43,184 bases of DNA from Desulfobacteraceae bacterium (GTDB lineage: Bacteria > Desulfobacterota > DSM-4660 > Desulfatiglandales > Desulfatiglandaceae). Below are positions 32,673 to 40,946 of this stretch, in pieces. How positions within the stretch are numbered: the first letter of the stretch is position 1; the number at the start of each line of letters is the position of its first letter. The DNA is taken from NCBI GenBank assembly GCA_016844935.1, contig JAERTK010000303.1, positions 1 through 43,184 of the forward strand. The letters run 5' to 3'. Under the pieces are notes generated by a model, which saw only the letters and a list, made by a program, of their open reading frames with translations, was not told the DNA's origin and searched no databases. A program made the position numbers and the translations under genes.

Positions 32673-33806
32673 TCAAGGAAAAGAAGGTCTTTTTCTATAA
32701 AGTGTGGTTTTTTTTGACTGTGGCAGCGCCAGGTTTTCCAGTTCACGGTCATACTGCCGGATCATATGATGCCAGGAGAAGCGTTTCATTTCACGAGAAA
32801 GCGTTTCAGCTTTTTTCCTCAAACCGGGACTCCCTGAAAGCACGCGTGCAAGCTTCTCAACCAGTTCTTCCTGATTCTTATAGAGAAACTCGCCGTGGAA
32901 GGATTCGGGAATAATCTCGGGGTAGGATAGTCGGTGTGGTAACAACGGGATGCAACCGGCACTGATTGCCTCCACCATGGAAATGCCGAAATTCTCCTGC
33001 CAGGCGGTACTGATGACAACCGCCCCTTCTTTCAACCACGCTTCGTAGGCAGCTCTTTTGGGTTCATATCCGTAATGGACAATCCTTTTTCCGTACCTTT
33101 CCCTTGCGGCGGTGAACTCCTTGGGGCAGTTCTGAAAATTCTCTCCCAGCAGTGCCAACCGGAAATCGAGATCCCGTGCTACCATCTCATCCAGGGCCAG
33201 GAAGAAGTCCTTGGGGTTCTTGTCAAACTCCCAGCGGTGATTCCAGATGATTAACGGGGGGCCTGGGCGAGCCGGGGGCGGGCCATCGTTCAAATGGGCA
33301 ACACGGCACCCGGGATAGAGCGCACCAGCCCGGGAACGGATCTCTTCCACCACCCAGTTGGGCCGAAAATCGGGCATCATTTTCAAGAACTCGGGAAGCT
33401 TTGAAAAAAAGGCGTCAAAATGGGTTTGCGAGTTAAACAGGATACGTTTTGCGGCAAGTGCCGTGGTCAGGTCGGTGAATCCAAAATGGACATCCATGGC
33501 CTCCCCGGGTGCCAGGGGATAAGTGATCTGGCTTTCATGAAAATATACCAGGGCCGGAGGGCAACCTGCTCCCGTAAGGGCCCGAAAATCAGACAAGCTC
33601 ATCATGTCACTGGTGATCAGGCCATCATAATCATCAAGTACAGGAATATTTTTCAGAAAATGGAGCGCCGCCCCCCGCATGCGCCATTTCCAGAAGCGGG
33701 CGGGCAAAGTCACCAGATCAATGCCATATCTCGAATGCGCAGCCCACCCCTCGGCAAAATACCGATGGGACCCACCGAAAAAGGGCTCCAGAAAAAGAAA
33801 TTTCAC
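32673..33806 (-). CDS. DUF3524-type glycosyltransferase (tRNA-queuosine mannosyltransferase family)
   Basis: A 377-residue GT4-like glycosyltransferase. The N-terminal DUF3524 domain is clear from MKFLFLEPFFGGSHRYFAEG and LPARFWKWRMRGAALHF. The C-terminal Rossmann part has NHRWEFDKNPKDFF, HYGYEPKRAAYEAWL and ENFGISMVEAISAGCIPLLP, the nucleotide-sugar site. Members are known as GTDC1/QTMAN, which mannosylate queuosine in tRNA-Asp. GTG is the start codon; AAGG and GGAGG precede it. It is divergent from the lipoate cluster. Confidence 0.88.
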   Translation of the reverse strand: MKFLFLEPFFGGSHRYFAEGWAAHSRYGIDLVTLPARFWKWRMRGAALHFLKNIPVLDDYDGLITSDMMSLSDFRALTGAGCPPALVYFHESQITYPLAPGEAMDVHFGFTDLTTALAAKRILFNSQTHFDAFFSKLPEFLKMMPDFRPNWVVEEIRSRAGALYPGCRVAHLNDGPPPARPGPPLIIWNHRWEFDKNPKDFFLALDEMVARDLDFRLALLGENFQNCPKEFTAARERYGKRIVHYGYEPKRAAYEAWLKEGAVVISTAWQENFGISMVEAISAGCIPLLPHRLSYPEIIPESFHGEFLYKNQEELVEKLARVLSGSPGLRKKAETLSREMKRFSWHHMIRQYDRELENLALPQSKKTTLYRKRPSFP

Positions 33807-33907
33807 CTTATACCTTCCCTCCCGATCACGTATGTGATAGTTTCACCAACCGTTTCAAACAACGAGACATTTAAAAATAGATTATTGAAACCCATATGGC
33901 AAGATCA

Positions 33908-33957
33908 CAATGGAAACCCTGGAGCAATAGAAACCCTGGAGCAATGGAAATCTGGAG
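33908..33957 (+). repeat. Triplicated 17-base unit at the start of the ligase gene
   Basis: CAATGGAAACCCTGGAG (33908-33924), CAATAGAAACCCTGGAG (33925-33941) and a 16-base third copy (33942-33957, CAATGGAAATCTGGAG) lie end to end. The third copy contains the likely start codon, ATG at 33944, and the second supplies TGGAG just before it. The duplication has multiplied the ribosome-site/start-codon region. Confidence 0.8.
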
Positions 33958-35515
33958 ACTCCTTGATACGCCGCCCATGACGGCAGCTGAAAACATGGCC
34001 CTTGACGAAGCCCTGCTGGCGGTGAAAAACCATGGGCACACCCCCAATACCATCCGCTTCCTTCAGTTTTCCCCCAAAAGTGTTCTGGTGGGATATCATC
34101 AGTCGGTATCAGAGGAAATCCGAAAAGGATACTGTCAAAAATATGGGATCGAAATTAACCGAAGAATTACGGGCGGCGGCGCCATTTTCTTTGATGAAAA
34201 CCAGCTGGGCTGGGAAATCATCTGCGACAAATCTTTTTTTAACGTGAGCATTCCCACCCAGCACCTGTTCGAAACCCTTTGCAACCCCATATCAACAGCC
34301 CTTTCCACCTTCGGCATTGAAGCCTGTTTTCGTCCTCGGAACGACATTGAAATTGACGGGCGGAAAATTTCCGGCACCGGCGGGACGGATTCAAAAAACG
34401 CTTTTCTTTTCCAGGGCACCATGCTGGTGGACTTCGACGTGGATACCATGCTGCGGGCCCTTCGCATTCCGGTGGAAAAGCTGAAGGCCAAGGAAATTGA
34501 TTCGGTCAAGGATCGCGTGACCTGTTTAAACTGGGAACTGGGGTACACCCCTTCCCTGGGAGCGATCAAGCGTTCCATTCAACACGGCTTTGAAACGGGC
34601 CTGGGGATACAACTCGTTTCTGATGGCATGACGCCCGAAGAGCACGCCCTATTTGAAGAAAAACTGCCCTATTACCAATCCAACCAGTGGATAAATCTTG
34701 TGGAGCCGCGGTTTCAAAAACGGGATTCGATCCAATCCGCCTACAAGTCCGAAGCGGGCATGATCCGCTTTACCCTGGTGGTGAACCTGCCCCAGAAAAG
34801 GCTCAAGGATATCTACATCACCGGGGATTTTTTATCCTTCCCATCCCGGGCCCTGTACGACCTGGAAACGGAACTGCGTGGCGCATCTCTGGACCGAAGG
34901 CATCTAGAGAACATTATCCGCTCATTTTTTGAAGAAAAAAAAATCATGATTCCGGGCATGGATTTCCGTGATTTCATGATTCCACTGGATCAGGCCTTAG
35001 AAAAAATCAAAATCACCGAGTTCGGGCTTTCCCTGAAACACTGCAATCTCATTTCCGTGGCCAACGGTTCCTTTAAATCGGTGATCGGGAAAAAACCATC
35101 GGTCATCCTGCTCCCCTACTGCGCCAAACGCACAGACTGCGATCTCCGCTACCTAAAAGCGTGCAGGACTTGCGGAGAGGATGGCTGCACCATCGGTCCC
35201 GCCTGGACCCTGGGCCGAAAAAATCACATGAAGGTGGTCAGCATCACCAGTTTTGAAGACCTCTGGGCGGAGCTGCAGACAATGAATAAAAACGGGGTAA
35301 GCGCCTTCATCGGCTGCTGCTGCCAGCCATTTTTTGCGAAGCATGTGGATGATTTCAGGAAATCAGGCATGCCCGGCATACTCCTTGATATCGACAACAC
35401 CACCTGCTACGAACTGGACCAGGCCAGGGAAGCCTACGCGGGAAAATTCGAGAGCCAGACCCGCGTGGACCTGGATCTCCTTGAAACGGTTCTGAACGCC
35501 GCTTGCAACGGATGA
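33944..35515 (+). CDS. Lipoate-protein ligase domain fused to DUF116
   Basis: A 523-residue two-part protein. The N-terminal part (about 1-250) is a lipoate/octanoate ligase of the BPL/LplA fold: MEIWRLLDTPPMTAAENMALDEALL, RRITGGGAIFFDENQLGWEI and the Lys-containing DGRKISGTGGTDS. The C-terminal part (about 360-523) is DUF116, rich in Cys: LLPYCAKRTDCDLRYLKACRTCGEDGC and FIGCCCQPFFAKH, which may hold a metal or FeS cluster. The start at 33944 fits the family; an upstream frame to 33896 only adds the tandem repeat. It opens a four-gene cluster with an FAD enzyme and two radical SAM proteins. It likely attaches octanoate or lipoate to a carrier protein encoded elsewhere. Confidence 0.85.
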   Translation: MEIWRLLDTPPMTAAENMALDEALLAVKNHGHTPNTIRFLQFSPKSVLVGYHQSVSEEIRKGYCQKYGIEINRRITGGGAIFFDENQLGWEIICDKSFFNVSIPTQHLFETLCNPISTALSTFGIEACFRPRNDIEIDGRKISGTGGTDSKNAFLFQGTMLVDFDVDTMLRALRIPVEKLKAKEIDSVKDRVTCLNWELGYTPSLGAIKRSIQHGFETGLGIQLVSDGMTPEEHALFEEKLPYYQSNQWINLVEPRFQKRDSIQSAYKSEAGMIRFTLVVNLPQKRLKDIYITGDFLSFPSRALYDLETELRGASLDRRHLENIIRSFFEEKKIMIPGMDFRDFMIPLDQALEKIKITEFGLSLKHCNLISVANGSFKSVIGKKPSVILLPYCAKRTDCDLRYLKACRTCGEDGCTIGPAWTLGRKNHMKVVSITSFEDLWAELQTMNKNGVSAFIGCCCQPFFAKHVDDFRKSGMPGILLDIDNTTCYELDQAREAYAGKFESQTRVDLDLLETVLNAACNG

Positions 35516-35564
35516 TCTCTTTTCATCTTTGACCCACTCAGGAGGCTCTTTTGGGAATGCCCAC

Positions 35565-36641
35565 GTGAAGACCATCACCTGCGACATTCTGATTATCGGC
35601 GCCGGACCGGCCGGGTCCTCTGCCGCCATTGCCGCTGCCGAAAAGGGCATGGATGTACTCGTGTTGGAGCGGCGAGCTCAGATCGGCGTACCGGTGCAGT
35701 GCGCTGAATACATACCAGTCCCCATGGTGGGGCAACTCAATCTGGGAACCGGTTTCGTGGTCCAGAAAGTTTCCAAGATGCGGACCATCCTGCCGGACGG
35801 ATCAACATCGGATATGGCCGCGCCGGGGTTTATGATTGAGCGTGACCGATTTGATCAGACCCTGGCCGGGGAGGCCCGGAAACTGGGCGCGAAATTTCTT
35901 CTTTCCACCAGAGCCATGGAACTGACGGAAGATGGACACGCGGTCATAAGAGAACGCACCGGAAAAACAGGCACCATCGCCCCCCGCGTCATCATCGGTG
36001 CAGACGGCCCCCGGTCAAGAACCGCCTTGTGGTGCGGCGCCCCGGATCGGAACCTTCTGCCCGCAGCCCAGTTTAAGATGGCATTATGCGCGCCCATGAA
36101 TCACACCGAGGTACACCTCTCCCCCCATATTTATGGGGGATACGGATGGCTTTTCCCAAAAGGGGGCACCGCCAACGTGGGCCTGGGCATGAAGCGGAAT
36201 GACACGCACCCCGGCAGGATTTACAATTTGCTCAGCGAATTCACGGAACAGCTCAAAAAGGAAGGGAAAATCAAAGGAGACCCTTTCGGTTCCACTGCGG
36301 GCTGGATCCCCGCCAGACCGCTTGAAAAAGCGGTCTATGGCAACATCCTCCTGGCAGGGGACGCTGCGGGGCATACCCACCCCATTACGGGTGCCGGCAT
36401 ATTTACGGCCGTATCCTGCGGGCGAATGGCCGGGACCTGGGCTGCGAAAGCCGTGGAAACAGGAAACTTGGACACATTAATGAAATACGACCGTGAATGG
36501 CGGGATCTATTCGGGCATGCGCTCACGCGCGCCCATAAAAAACGCCAGCTCATGGAGGAAGAGTGGGATCGGTTTCACCAGATCATAAAGTCCTGCTGGA
36601 TCGGTTTTCGAGAATATTATAAAGGCGGTTCACCATTATGA
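35565..36641 (+). CDS. FAD-dependent oxidoreductase of the geranylgeranyl-reductase family (LipT-like)
   Basis: A 358-residue flavoprotein. The dinucleotide motif GAGPAGSSAAIAAAEKGMDVLVLERR near the N-terminus, IGADGPRSRTALW midway and LLAGDAAGHTHPITGAGIFTA near residue 260 are the three standard FAD-binding features. The start at the GTG (35565) is preferred to an upstream TTG, because homologues begin just before CDILIIGAG. A strong AGGAGG lies 20 bases before it, which is rather far. In the LipS1/LipS2 pathway a related enzyme, LipT, has been proposed to feed electrons to the radical SAM proteins; the same role is likely here. It overlaps the next gene by 4 bases. Confidence 0.8.
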   Translation: MKTITCDILIIGAGPAGSSAAIAAAEKGMDVLVLERRAQIGVPVQCAEYIPVPMVGQLNLGTGFVVQKVSKMRTILPDGSTSDMAAPGFMIERDRFDQTLAGEARKLGAKFLLSTRAMELTEDGHAVIRERTGKTGTIAPRVIIGADGPRSRTALWCGAPDRNLLPAAQFKMALCAPMNHTEVHLSPHIYGGYGWLFPKGGTANVGLGMKRNDTHPGRIYNLLSEFTEQLKKEGKIKGDPFGSTAGWIPARPLEKAVYGNILLAGDAAGHTHPITGAGIFTAVSCGRMAGTWAAKAVETGNLDTLMKYDREWRDLFGHALTRAHKKRQLMEEEWDRFHQIIKSCWIGFREYYKGGSPL

Positions 36642-37585
36642 CCGATAGAACAGCGTTGGAAGAGGCCAGACGCATTTCCTGGGAAAATCTCGGGAAACAG
36701 ATCACCTTTTACGTCCCGGGGATGTTTTACTGTAACGGGGTCAAAGGGAGATACCCCGGCATCAGCATTACCGGCGATGAATGCGCCCTTTCGTGCGATC
36801 ACTGCAGCGGAAAAATCCTCACGACCATGATCCCGGCCACAAACCCCCATGAATTGCTGGAAAAATGCATTCGACTTGAAAAAAGGGGGAATTACGGGGT
36901 TCTTCTGAGCGGCGGGTGCACACGGAATGGAAAGCTACCGTGGCGGGAATTTGTCCCGGTCATTGCTGAAATAAAACAGAAAACCGGTCTTTTCGTTTCC
37001 ATCCACAGCGGACTGGTTGACTACGGAGAGGCGCTCGCCCTTAAAGCTGCCGGTGTGGACCAGGCCCTTCTAGACGTCATCGGCGACAACGAAACCTACC
37101 GGAAGGTCTACCATGTGCCTTTTGGTGTGGCTGAAATTGAAAAATCCATGGAAGCACTTCAAAAAGCAAACCTTGCAACCGTCCCCCATGTGGTGTGCGG
37201 CCTGGATTATGGACGGATCACCGGAGAAGAACAGGCGTTGGAGATGATTTCCAGATTTGCGGTGGACCAGGTGGTAATCGTGTCCCTCATGAATGTCTCC
37301 GGCACCATCATGGAAAAGGTTATCCCCCCGGATGCACACCTTGTGGCCCGGATTATCGCAAAAGCACGCACCCTCATGCCCGGAACCTGCATCAACCTGG
37401 GATGCGCAAGGCAGCGGGGCAATACCCTGATGGAAACATTGGCCATTGATGCGGGCGTAAACCGCATGGCCCTGCCGTCGGAAGAGGCCATTTTGCGGGC
37501 AAAATTCCATGGCCTTGAAATCCGCTACCAGAAAACCTGCTGCTCTGTTACGAAAAACTTTGCAGGTGGCAGCTGGGATTACTAG
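36638..37585 (+). CDS. Radical SAM protein, LipS1/LipS2-type lipoyl synthase subunit
   Basis: A 315-residue radical SAM enzyme. The 4Fe-4S motif CX3CX2C is seen as CALSCDHC near residue 47. The nucleotide-binding region follows (GVLLSGGCTRNGKLPW), and a C-terminal Cys pair (TCCSVTKNF) could ligate an extra cluster. It lies between the FAD enzyme (ATGA overlap) and a second radical SAM gene. In the recently described alternative lipoate pathway, two radical SAM proteins, LipS1 and LipS2, together insert sulfur into octanoyl-carrier protein. Which of the two this one is cannot be decided from the sequence alone. Confidence 0.82.
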   Translation: MTDRTALEEARRISWENLGKQITFYVPGMFYCNGVKGRYPGISITGDECALSCDHCSGKILTTMIPATNPHELLEKCIRLEKRGNYGVLLSGGCTRNGKLPWREFVPVIAEIKQKTGLFVSIHSGLVDYGEALALKAAGVDQALLDVIGDNETYRKVYHVPFGVAEIEKSMEALQKANLATVPHVVCGLDYGRITGEEQALEMISRFAVDQVVIVSLMNVSGTIMEKVIPPDAHLVARIIAKARTLMPGTCINLGCARQRGNTLMETLAIDAGVNRMALPSEEAILRAKFHGLEIRYQKTCCSVTKNFAGGSWDY

Positions 37586-37617
37586 CTTTAAGGGTGAGCA
37601 CACGAAAGAGGAAAATG

Positions 37618-38676
37618 ATGATCCAGACCGAACGGAAAAAAATCCCGGAGAGCCCCGAGTACCTCCGCATGAGCCTTGCGGCCGCCATGACCCTGGGGCT
37701 AAAACCCGGTCGATTTTATCGAAACGCCAAGCTCTATTGTATCAACCTGCTGCTCACCTATGGCGCCGGCTGTGCCGCAAGATGCGCCTATTGTGGTCTT
37801 TCAAACAAACGTGAGGGGCATTATAACGAAAAAAGTTTCATCCGGGTGACCTGGCCCTCCCATTCACTGGACCAGATCATTGAACAGATATCGGCCCGTC
37901 CGCACAAGGTCAAACGGATCTGTATCTCTCAAGTCACCCACAGGCGCTCCGCCCGGGATACCAAGGACATTTGCGCCCGACTACGGTCCAGTTTTGATAT
38001 CCCCGTCTCCCTGCTCATATCCCCCACCATTCTGACAAAAGAGGATCTTCTGGACTACAAGGATGCGGGGGCCGACAAAATTGGTGTGGCCATGGACCTG
38101 GCAACCCCTGAGCTTTTTGATAAATACCGCGGCAAAGGGGTTGGCGGCCCCCACAAATGGGAAACCTACCGGCAGTGTTTGTCCGATGCCATTGCCATTT
38201 TCGGAAAACGCAATGCCGGAAGCCACTTTGTCACCGGAATGGGTGAAACCGAAAAAGAGATGGTGGCGGCGATCCAGAAGATTCAGGATTCAGGCGGGTG
38301 GACCCACCTGTTTTCTTTTTTTCCCGAAGCCGATTCTCAGATGAAAGATCACCCCATGCCCGAAATGGATCAATACCGCCGCATTCAACTGGCCAGATAC
38401 CTCATGGATGAGGGGTTCAGTCGTGAGGAAGAAATGGCATTTGACCCTTCGGGCCGTATTCTTGACTTTGGTCTCCCGCCGGAGGAGCTCAGCCGAATAA
38501 TCGACACGGGAGAACCCTTTCGCACCAGTGGTTGTGCGGGGTACGATGGGCAGGTGGCGTGCAACCGCCCCTATGCCAACTCCCGGCCCGGGCCCCACAT
38601 TCGAAATTTCCCTTTCCCACCGAATGGGGAGGATATAAAGCGCATACGACGTCAAATGGGAATGGCCATATCGTGA
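37618..38676 (+). CDS. Radical SAM protein, LipS1/LipS2-type lipoyl synthase subunit (second)
   Basis: A 352-residue radical SAM enzyme with the CX3CX2C motif CAARCAYC near residue 45. It has SHFVTGMGETEKEMVAAIQ in the barrel and a C-terminal Cys segment (TSGCAGYDGQVACNRPYAN) that may bind an auxiliary cluster. The start is set by GAGG six bases before the second of two ATGs (37618; 37615 is the alternative); an upstream GTG at 37594 is less likely. It ends the lipoate cluster. Pairing of two different radical SAM proteins with a ligase and a GGR-family flavoprotein is the hallmark of the LipS1/LipS2 route. Confidence 0.82.
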   Translation: MIQTERKKIPESPEYLRMSLAAAMTLGLKPGRFYRNAKLYCINLLLTYGAGCAARCAYCGLSNKREGHYNEKSFIRVTWPSHSLDQIIEQISARPHKVKRICISQVTHRRSARDTKDICARLRSSFDIPVSLLISPTILTKEDLLDYKDAGADKIGVAMDLATPELFDKYRGKGVGGPHKWETYRQCLSDAIAIFGKRNAGSHFVTGMGETEKEMVAAIQKIQDSGGWTHLFSFFPEADSQMKDHPMPEMDQYRRIQLARYLMDEGFSREEEMAFDPSGRILDFGLPPEELSRIIDTGEPFRTSGCAGYDGQVACNRPYANSRPGPHIRNFPFPPNGEDIKRIRRQMGMAIS

Positions 38677-38797
38677 TTTTTTTATTTATATGGATATCAC
38701 CCTGAAAATATTGGACGACAATGGATCTTATTGAACTCTTATGGCGTATGTGATAAAGTTGGATAAAAAGCTACCGCGAATACCCGGAGGGAAAAAA

Positions 38798-39283
38798 ATG
38801 AAAGCATTTAGAATCTGGACCATAACACTTTGTTTTTCTGTTTTGCTGGTGGGAGGGATTACCCCCGTTTTGGGGAATGCCGGCACCATGGACTTGATCT
38901 CCAAATTGGTAGATGCACTGGGAATCACCGAAAAACAGGCGGAAGGTGGCGTCGGTGCGCTGTTTAACAATGCCAAGGAAAACCTGAGCGCAGAAGACTT
39001 CAACAAAGCATCAGACGCTGTCCCAGGCGTGGAAGAATATATGGCCGAAGCCCCTTCCACCGATTCAGGCAGCGGCGCCAGCGGGCTTTTGAAAAGCAGC
39101 GGACTCTCCTCGCTGGGGGGGAGTGCATCCAAGATCGGGGGCATGGCCGGACTTGCGGATTCCTTTTCAAAACTAGGCATGAACACCGAAACCATGACCC
39201 AGTTCATACCCGTCGTGGTTGACTTTGTACAATCGGATGCAGGGTCCAGCGTTGCGGGATTGTTGAAGGGGCTATGGCAATAA
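38798..39283 (+). CDS. Exported DUF2780-type protein
   Basis: A 161-residue exported protein. The signal peptide is KAFRIWTITLCFSVLLVGGITPVLGNA. The mature part has TMDLISKLVDALGITEKQAEGGVGALF, then a Gly/Ser-rich linker and MTQFIPVVVDFVQSDAGSSVAGLLKGLW, a layout I associate with the DUF2780 (VcgC/VcgE) family. The ATG at 38798 follows GGAGG by 7 bases; the frame extends upstream to 38741 without a ribosome site. Function unknown. A weak 6-bp hairpin (AAGCCT at the stop, AGGCTT at 39311) may end the transcript. Confidence 0.75.
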   Translation: MKAFRIWTITLCFSVLLVGGITPVLGNAGTMDLISKLVDALGITEKQAEGGVGALFNNAKENLSAEDFNKASDAVPGVEEYMAEAPSTDSGSGASGLLKSSGLSSLGGSASKIGGMAGLADSFSKLGMNTETMTQFIPVVVDFVQSDAGSSVAGLLKGLWQ

Positions 39284-39388
39284 GCCTAAAACGCCTGTCT
39301 TGACTCTCAAAGGCTTTTAATGATATCATCCCGCTGCCAAGAAGGGTTTAATGAACTGCGGGAAAATTTTTCTTCGGGTGGGTTTTTC

Positions 39389-39784
39389 ATGGATAAGGTT
39401 CTCAGCATTACCGGTCGAATCGAAAACAAGAAACGGCAGAAACAGATAGAGTCCAATCGGGACAAGTTTGATGCTGTTCAACGGTTGCTTCAATGCGGAT
39501 CATGTCGTTTCAAATGTGCCATGTGCGGGACCAGCGCGGAAAAACCCGAATCTTCCAATTCACTTGGAAAGTCCCACCCCGAGTTCAGTTTATGTGAAAG
39601 CTGCGGCGCCGAATTTGAAGATTACACAAAAATTTCCGGAAAAAAGGGGCAGCCGCACGACGTTTTCTGGCACAACAGAGAATGGCTTGAAATGTGGTCC
39701 TGCTGGGTAGAATATCAGCGGTCTCTTAACAGATTCAGGCAGTCTTTTAACGTCAAGCAACTGCCTGGTAACGACTGTAGATAG
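39389..39784 (+). CDS. Hypothetical protein with a Cys-rich zinc-ribbon-like segment
   Basis: A 131-residue frame starting at ATG 39389 after GGGTGGG (the open frame reaches back to 39320). It contains LLQCGSCRFKCAMCG and, about 30 residues later, LCESCGAEFEDY. The CxxC pairs could form a zinc ribbon or hold a metal site. The C-terminal part is rich in Trp and basic residues (WHNREWLEMWSCWVEYQRS). I do not recognise a family. The start is uncertain. It stands alone between the DUF2780 gene and tatA. Confidence 0.5.
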   Translation: MDKVLSITGRIENKKRQKQIESNRDKFDAVQRLLQCGSCRFKCAMCGTSAEKPESSNSLGKSHPEFSLCESCGAEFEDYTKISGKKGQPHDVFWHNREWLEMWSCWVEYQRSLNRFRQSFNVKQLPGNDCR

Positions 39785-39830
39785 TGTCCATCCACAAATG
39801 GCTAATTTGCCAGATTTCGGCGTCAGGCTC

Positions 39831-39878
39831 AAATTATAATCTTCGAAATACTTCAAGGTATTCCTGCGGTTATAATTT
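39831..39878. repeat. Nested inverted repeat in the gap before tatA
   Basis: AAATTATAA (39831-39839) and TTATAATTT (39870-39878) are perfect 9-base arms. Inside them GAAATAC (39845-39851) pairs with GTATTCC (39858-39864), six of seven bases. The result could be a cruciform or a structured RNA. It lies in the 258-base gap 39785-40042, in which no gene was found. A small mobile-element remnant or a long leader of tatA are both possible. Confidence 0.4.
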
Positions 39879-40042
39879 TCGCCTTCCTTGAACTCTAACA
39901 AATTTTCTCATTCGTGTACGGACACCAAACAACGGCCGTGCACCGGATTTTCAGAATCGCGAACCCGCTCCTGGCATATTCCACTCGCGCTCAGGCTGTT
40001 TTGTGATCAACTCGAAGTAATTGATGTGATGGAGGTAACCCG

Positions 40043-40237
40043 ATGTTTGGAATAGGCATGCCGGAATTGATCATTATTTTAATCATTATCCTGGTTATTT
40101 TCGGGGCTGGGAAATTGCCTGAAATTGGAAGTGGGATCGGAAAAGGGATCAAAAATTTCAAAAAAGCGACCCATGAAGCGAAAAATGAAATTGAAGAACC
40201 CGAAGAAGGCGAGGAAAAACAAGAAGATAAAGCTTAA
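40043..40237 (+). CDS. tatA: Sec-independent translocase subunit TatA
   Basis: A 64-residue TatA/E-type protein of the twin-arginine translocation pore. It has a short N-terminal membrane helix ([29 protein letters not shown]) and the [10 protein letters not shown] hinge. An amphipathic helix ([14 protein letters not shown]) and an acidic tail follow. GGAGG lies 7 bases before the ATG. No tatB or tatC is next to it. The strong terminator that follows shows it is a single gene or the last of a short unit. Confidence 0.95.
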   Translation: MFGIGMPELIIILIIILVIFGAGKLPEIGSGIGKGIKNFKKATHEAKNEIEEPEEGEEKQEDKA

Positions 40238-40254
40238 ACCGGATCAAACAGACC

Positions 40255-40294
40255 CGCCCCTGCCGACTCCAGAAAGACGGCGGGGGCGTTTTTT
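40255..40294 (+). terminator. Rho-independent terminator after tatA
   Basis: CGCCCCTGCCG (40255-40265) pairs with CGGCGGGGGCG (40278-40288), 11 bp with one G-T pair and a 12-base loop, followed by six T residues (40289-40294). It ends at the stop codon of the convergent ssb gene. Confidence 0.9.
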
Positions 40295-40717
40295 CTAGAA
40301 GGGGATGTCGTCTTCTTCGGGGAGATTTTGTGGTTCCTCTGGGTATTTTCTTTTTTCTTGGCTATCACCACCCATACTGTCACCCGGAGATCCCAGCATC
40401 TGCATATTTAGAGCGAGGACCTCAGTTGTCCAACGCTTATTCCCTTCCTTGTCTTCCCAAGATTTAGTTTGAAGTCTGCCCTCAATATAAACCTGACGAC
40501 CTTTATGCAGGTATTCCCCGCAAATCTCTCCCAATCGCCGCCAAGCAACGATTTTATGCCATTCCGTCTGCTCTTTTTTCTCCCCCGTATTCTTGTCTTT
40601 CCATTCTTCTGACGTGGCAATAGAGAAATTGGCCACTGCAACACCGCTGGGCGTGTACCGCACCTCAGGATCCGACCCTAATCTTCCAATCAATATAACC
40701 TTATTTACGCCTGCCAT
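40295..40717 (-). CDS. ssb: Single-stranded DNA-binding protein
   Basis: A 140-residue SSB. The OB fold is recognisable from [52 protein letters not shown] and [18 protein letters not shown] flexible acidic linker leads to the C-terminal tip EEDDIPF, which recruits repair and replication proteins. GGGAGG precedes the ATG by about 10 bases. It converges on tatA. Confidence 0.96.
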   Translation of the reverse strand: MAGVNKVILIGRLGSDPEVRYTPSGVAVANFSIATSEEWKDKNTGEKKEQTEWHKIVAWRRLGEICGEYLHKGRQVYIEGRLQTKSWEDKEGNKRWTTEVLALNMQMLGSPGDSMGGDSQEKRKYPEEPQNLPEEDDIPF

Positions 40718-40946
40718 CCTTAATCATCCTCCCTTCTCATCTCGTCAAAGGATCAATAGAGAATTCTTTCCTCTCTTTACTACCATATGCCGTGGAAACA
40801 AGTCAAAGGCATTCATAATCTCCCGGGATAGTGAAAAAAAGACAATTCCCTGTTGACTGAAATGATGAAACCGTTTAAGGTGTTTTTCAGTCAATAGATA
40901 GAACAACCATTTGATTATATGAATAAAATCTCTTGAGGTACAACCC

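Noticed and set aside
33852..33891. Inverted words GTTTCAA (33852-33858) and TTGAAAC (33885-33891) between the glycosyltransferase and the ligase gene
   Set aside because: Arms of 7 bases separated by 26 bases in AT-rich sequence; too weak to call an operator.
39590..39901. A 103-codon minus-strand frame
   Set aside because: Its second half is antisense to the Cys-rich gene, and its start lies in the structured gap without a ribosome site.
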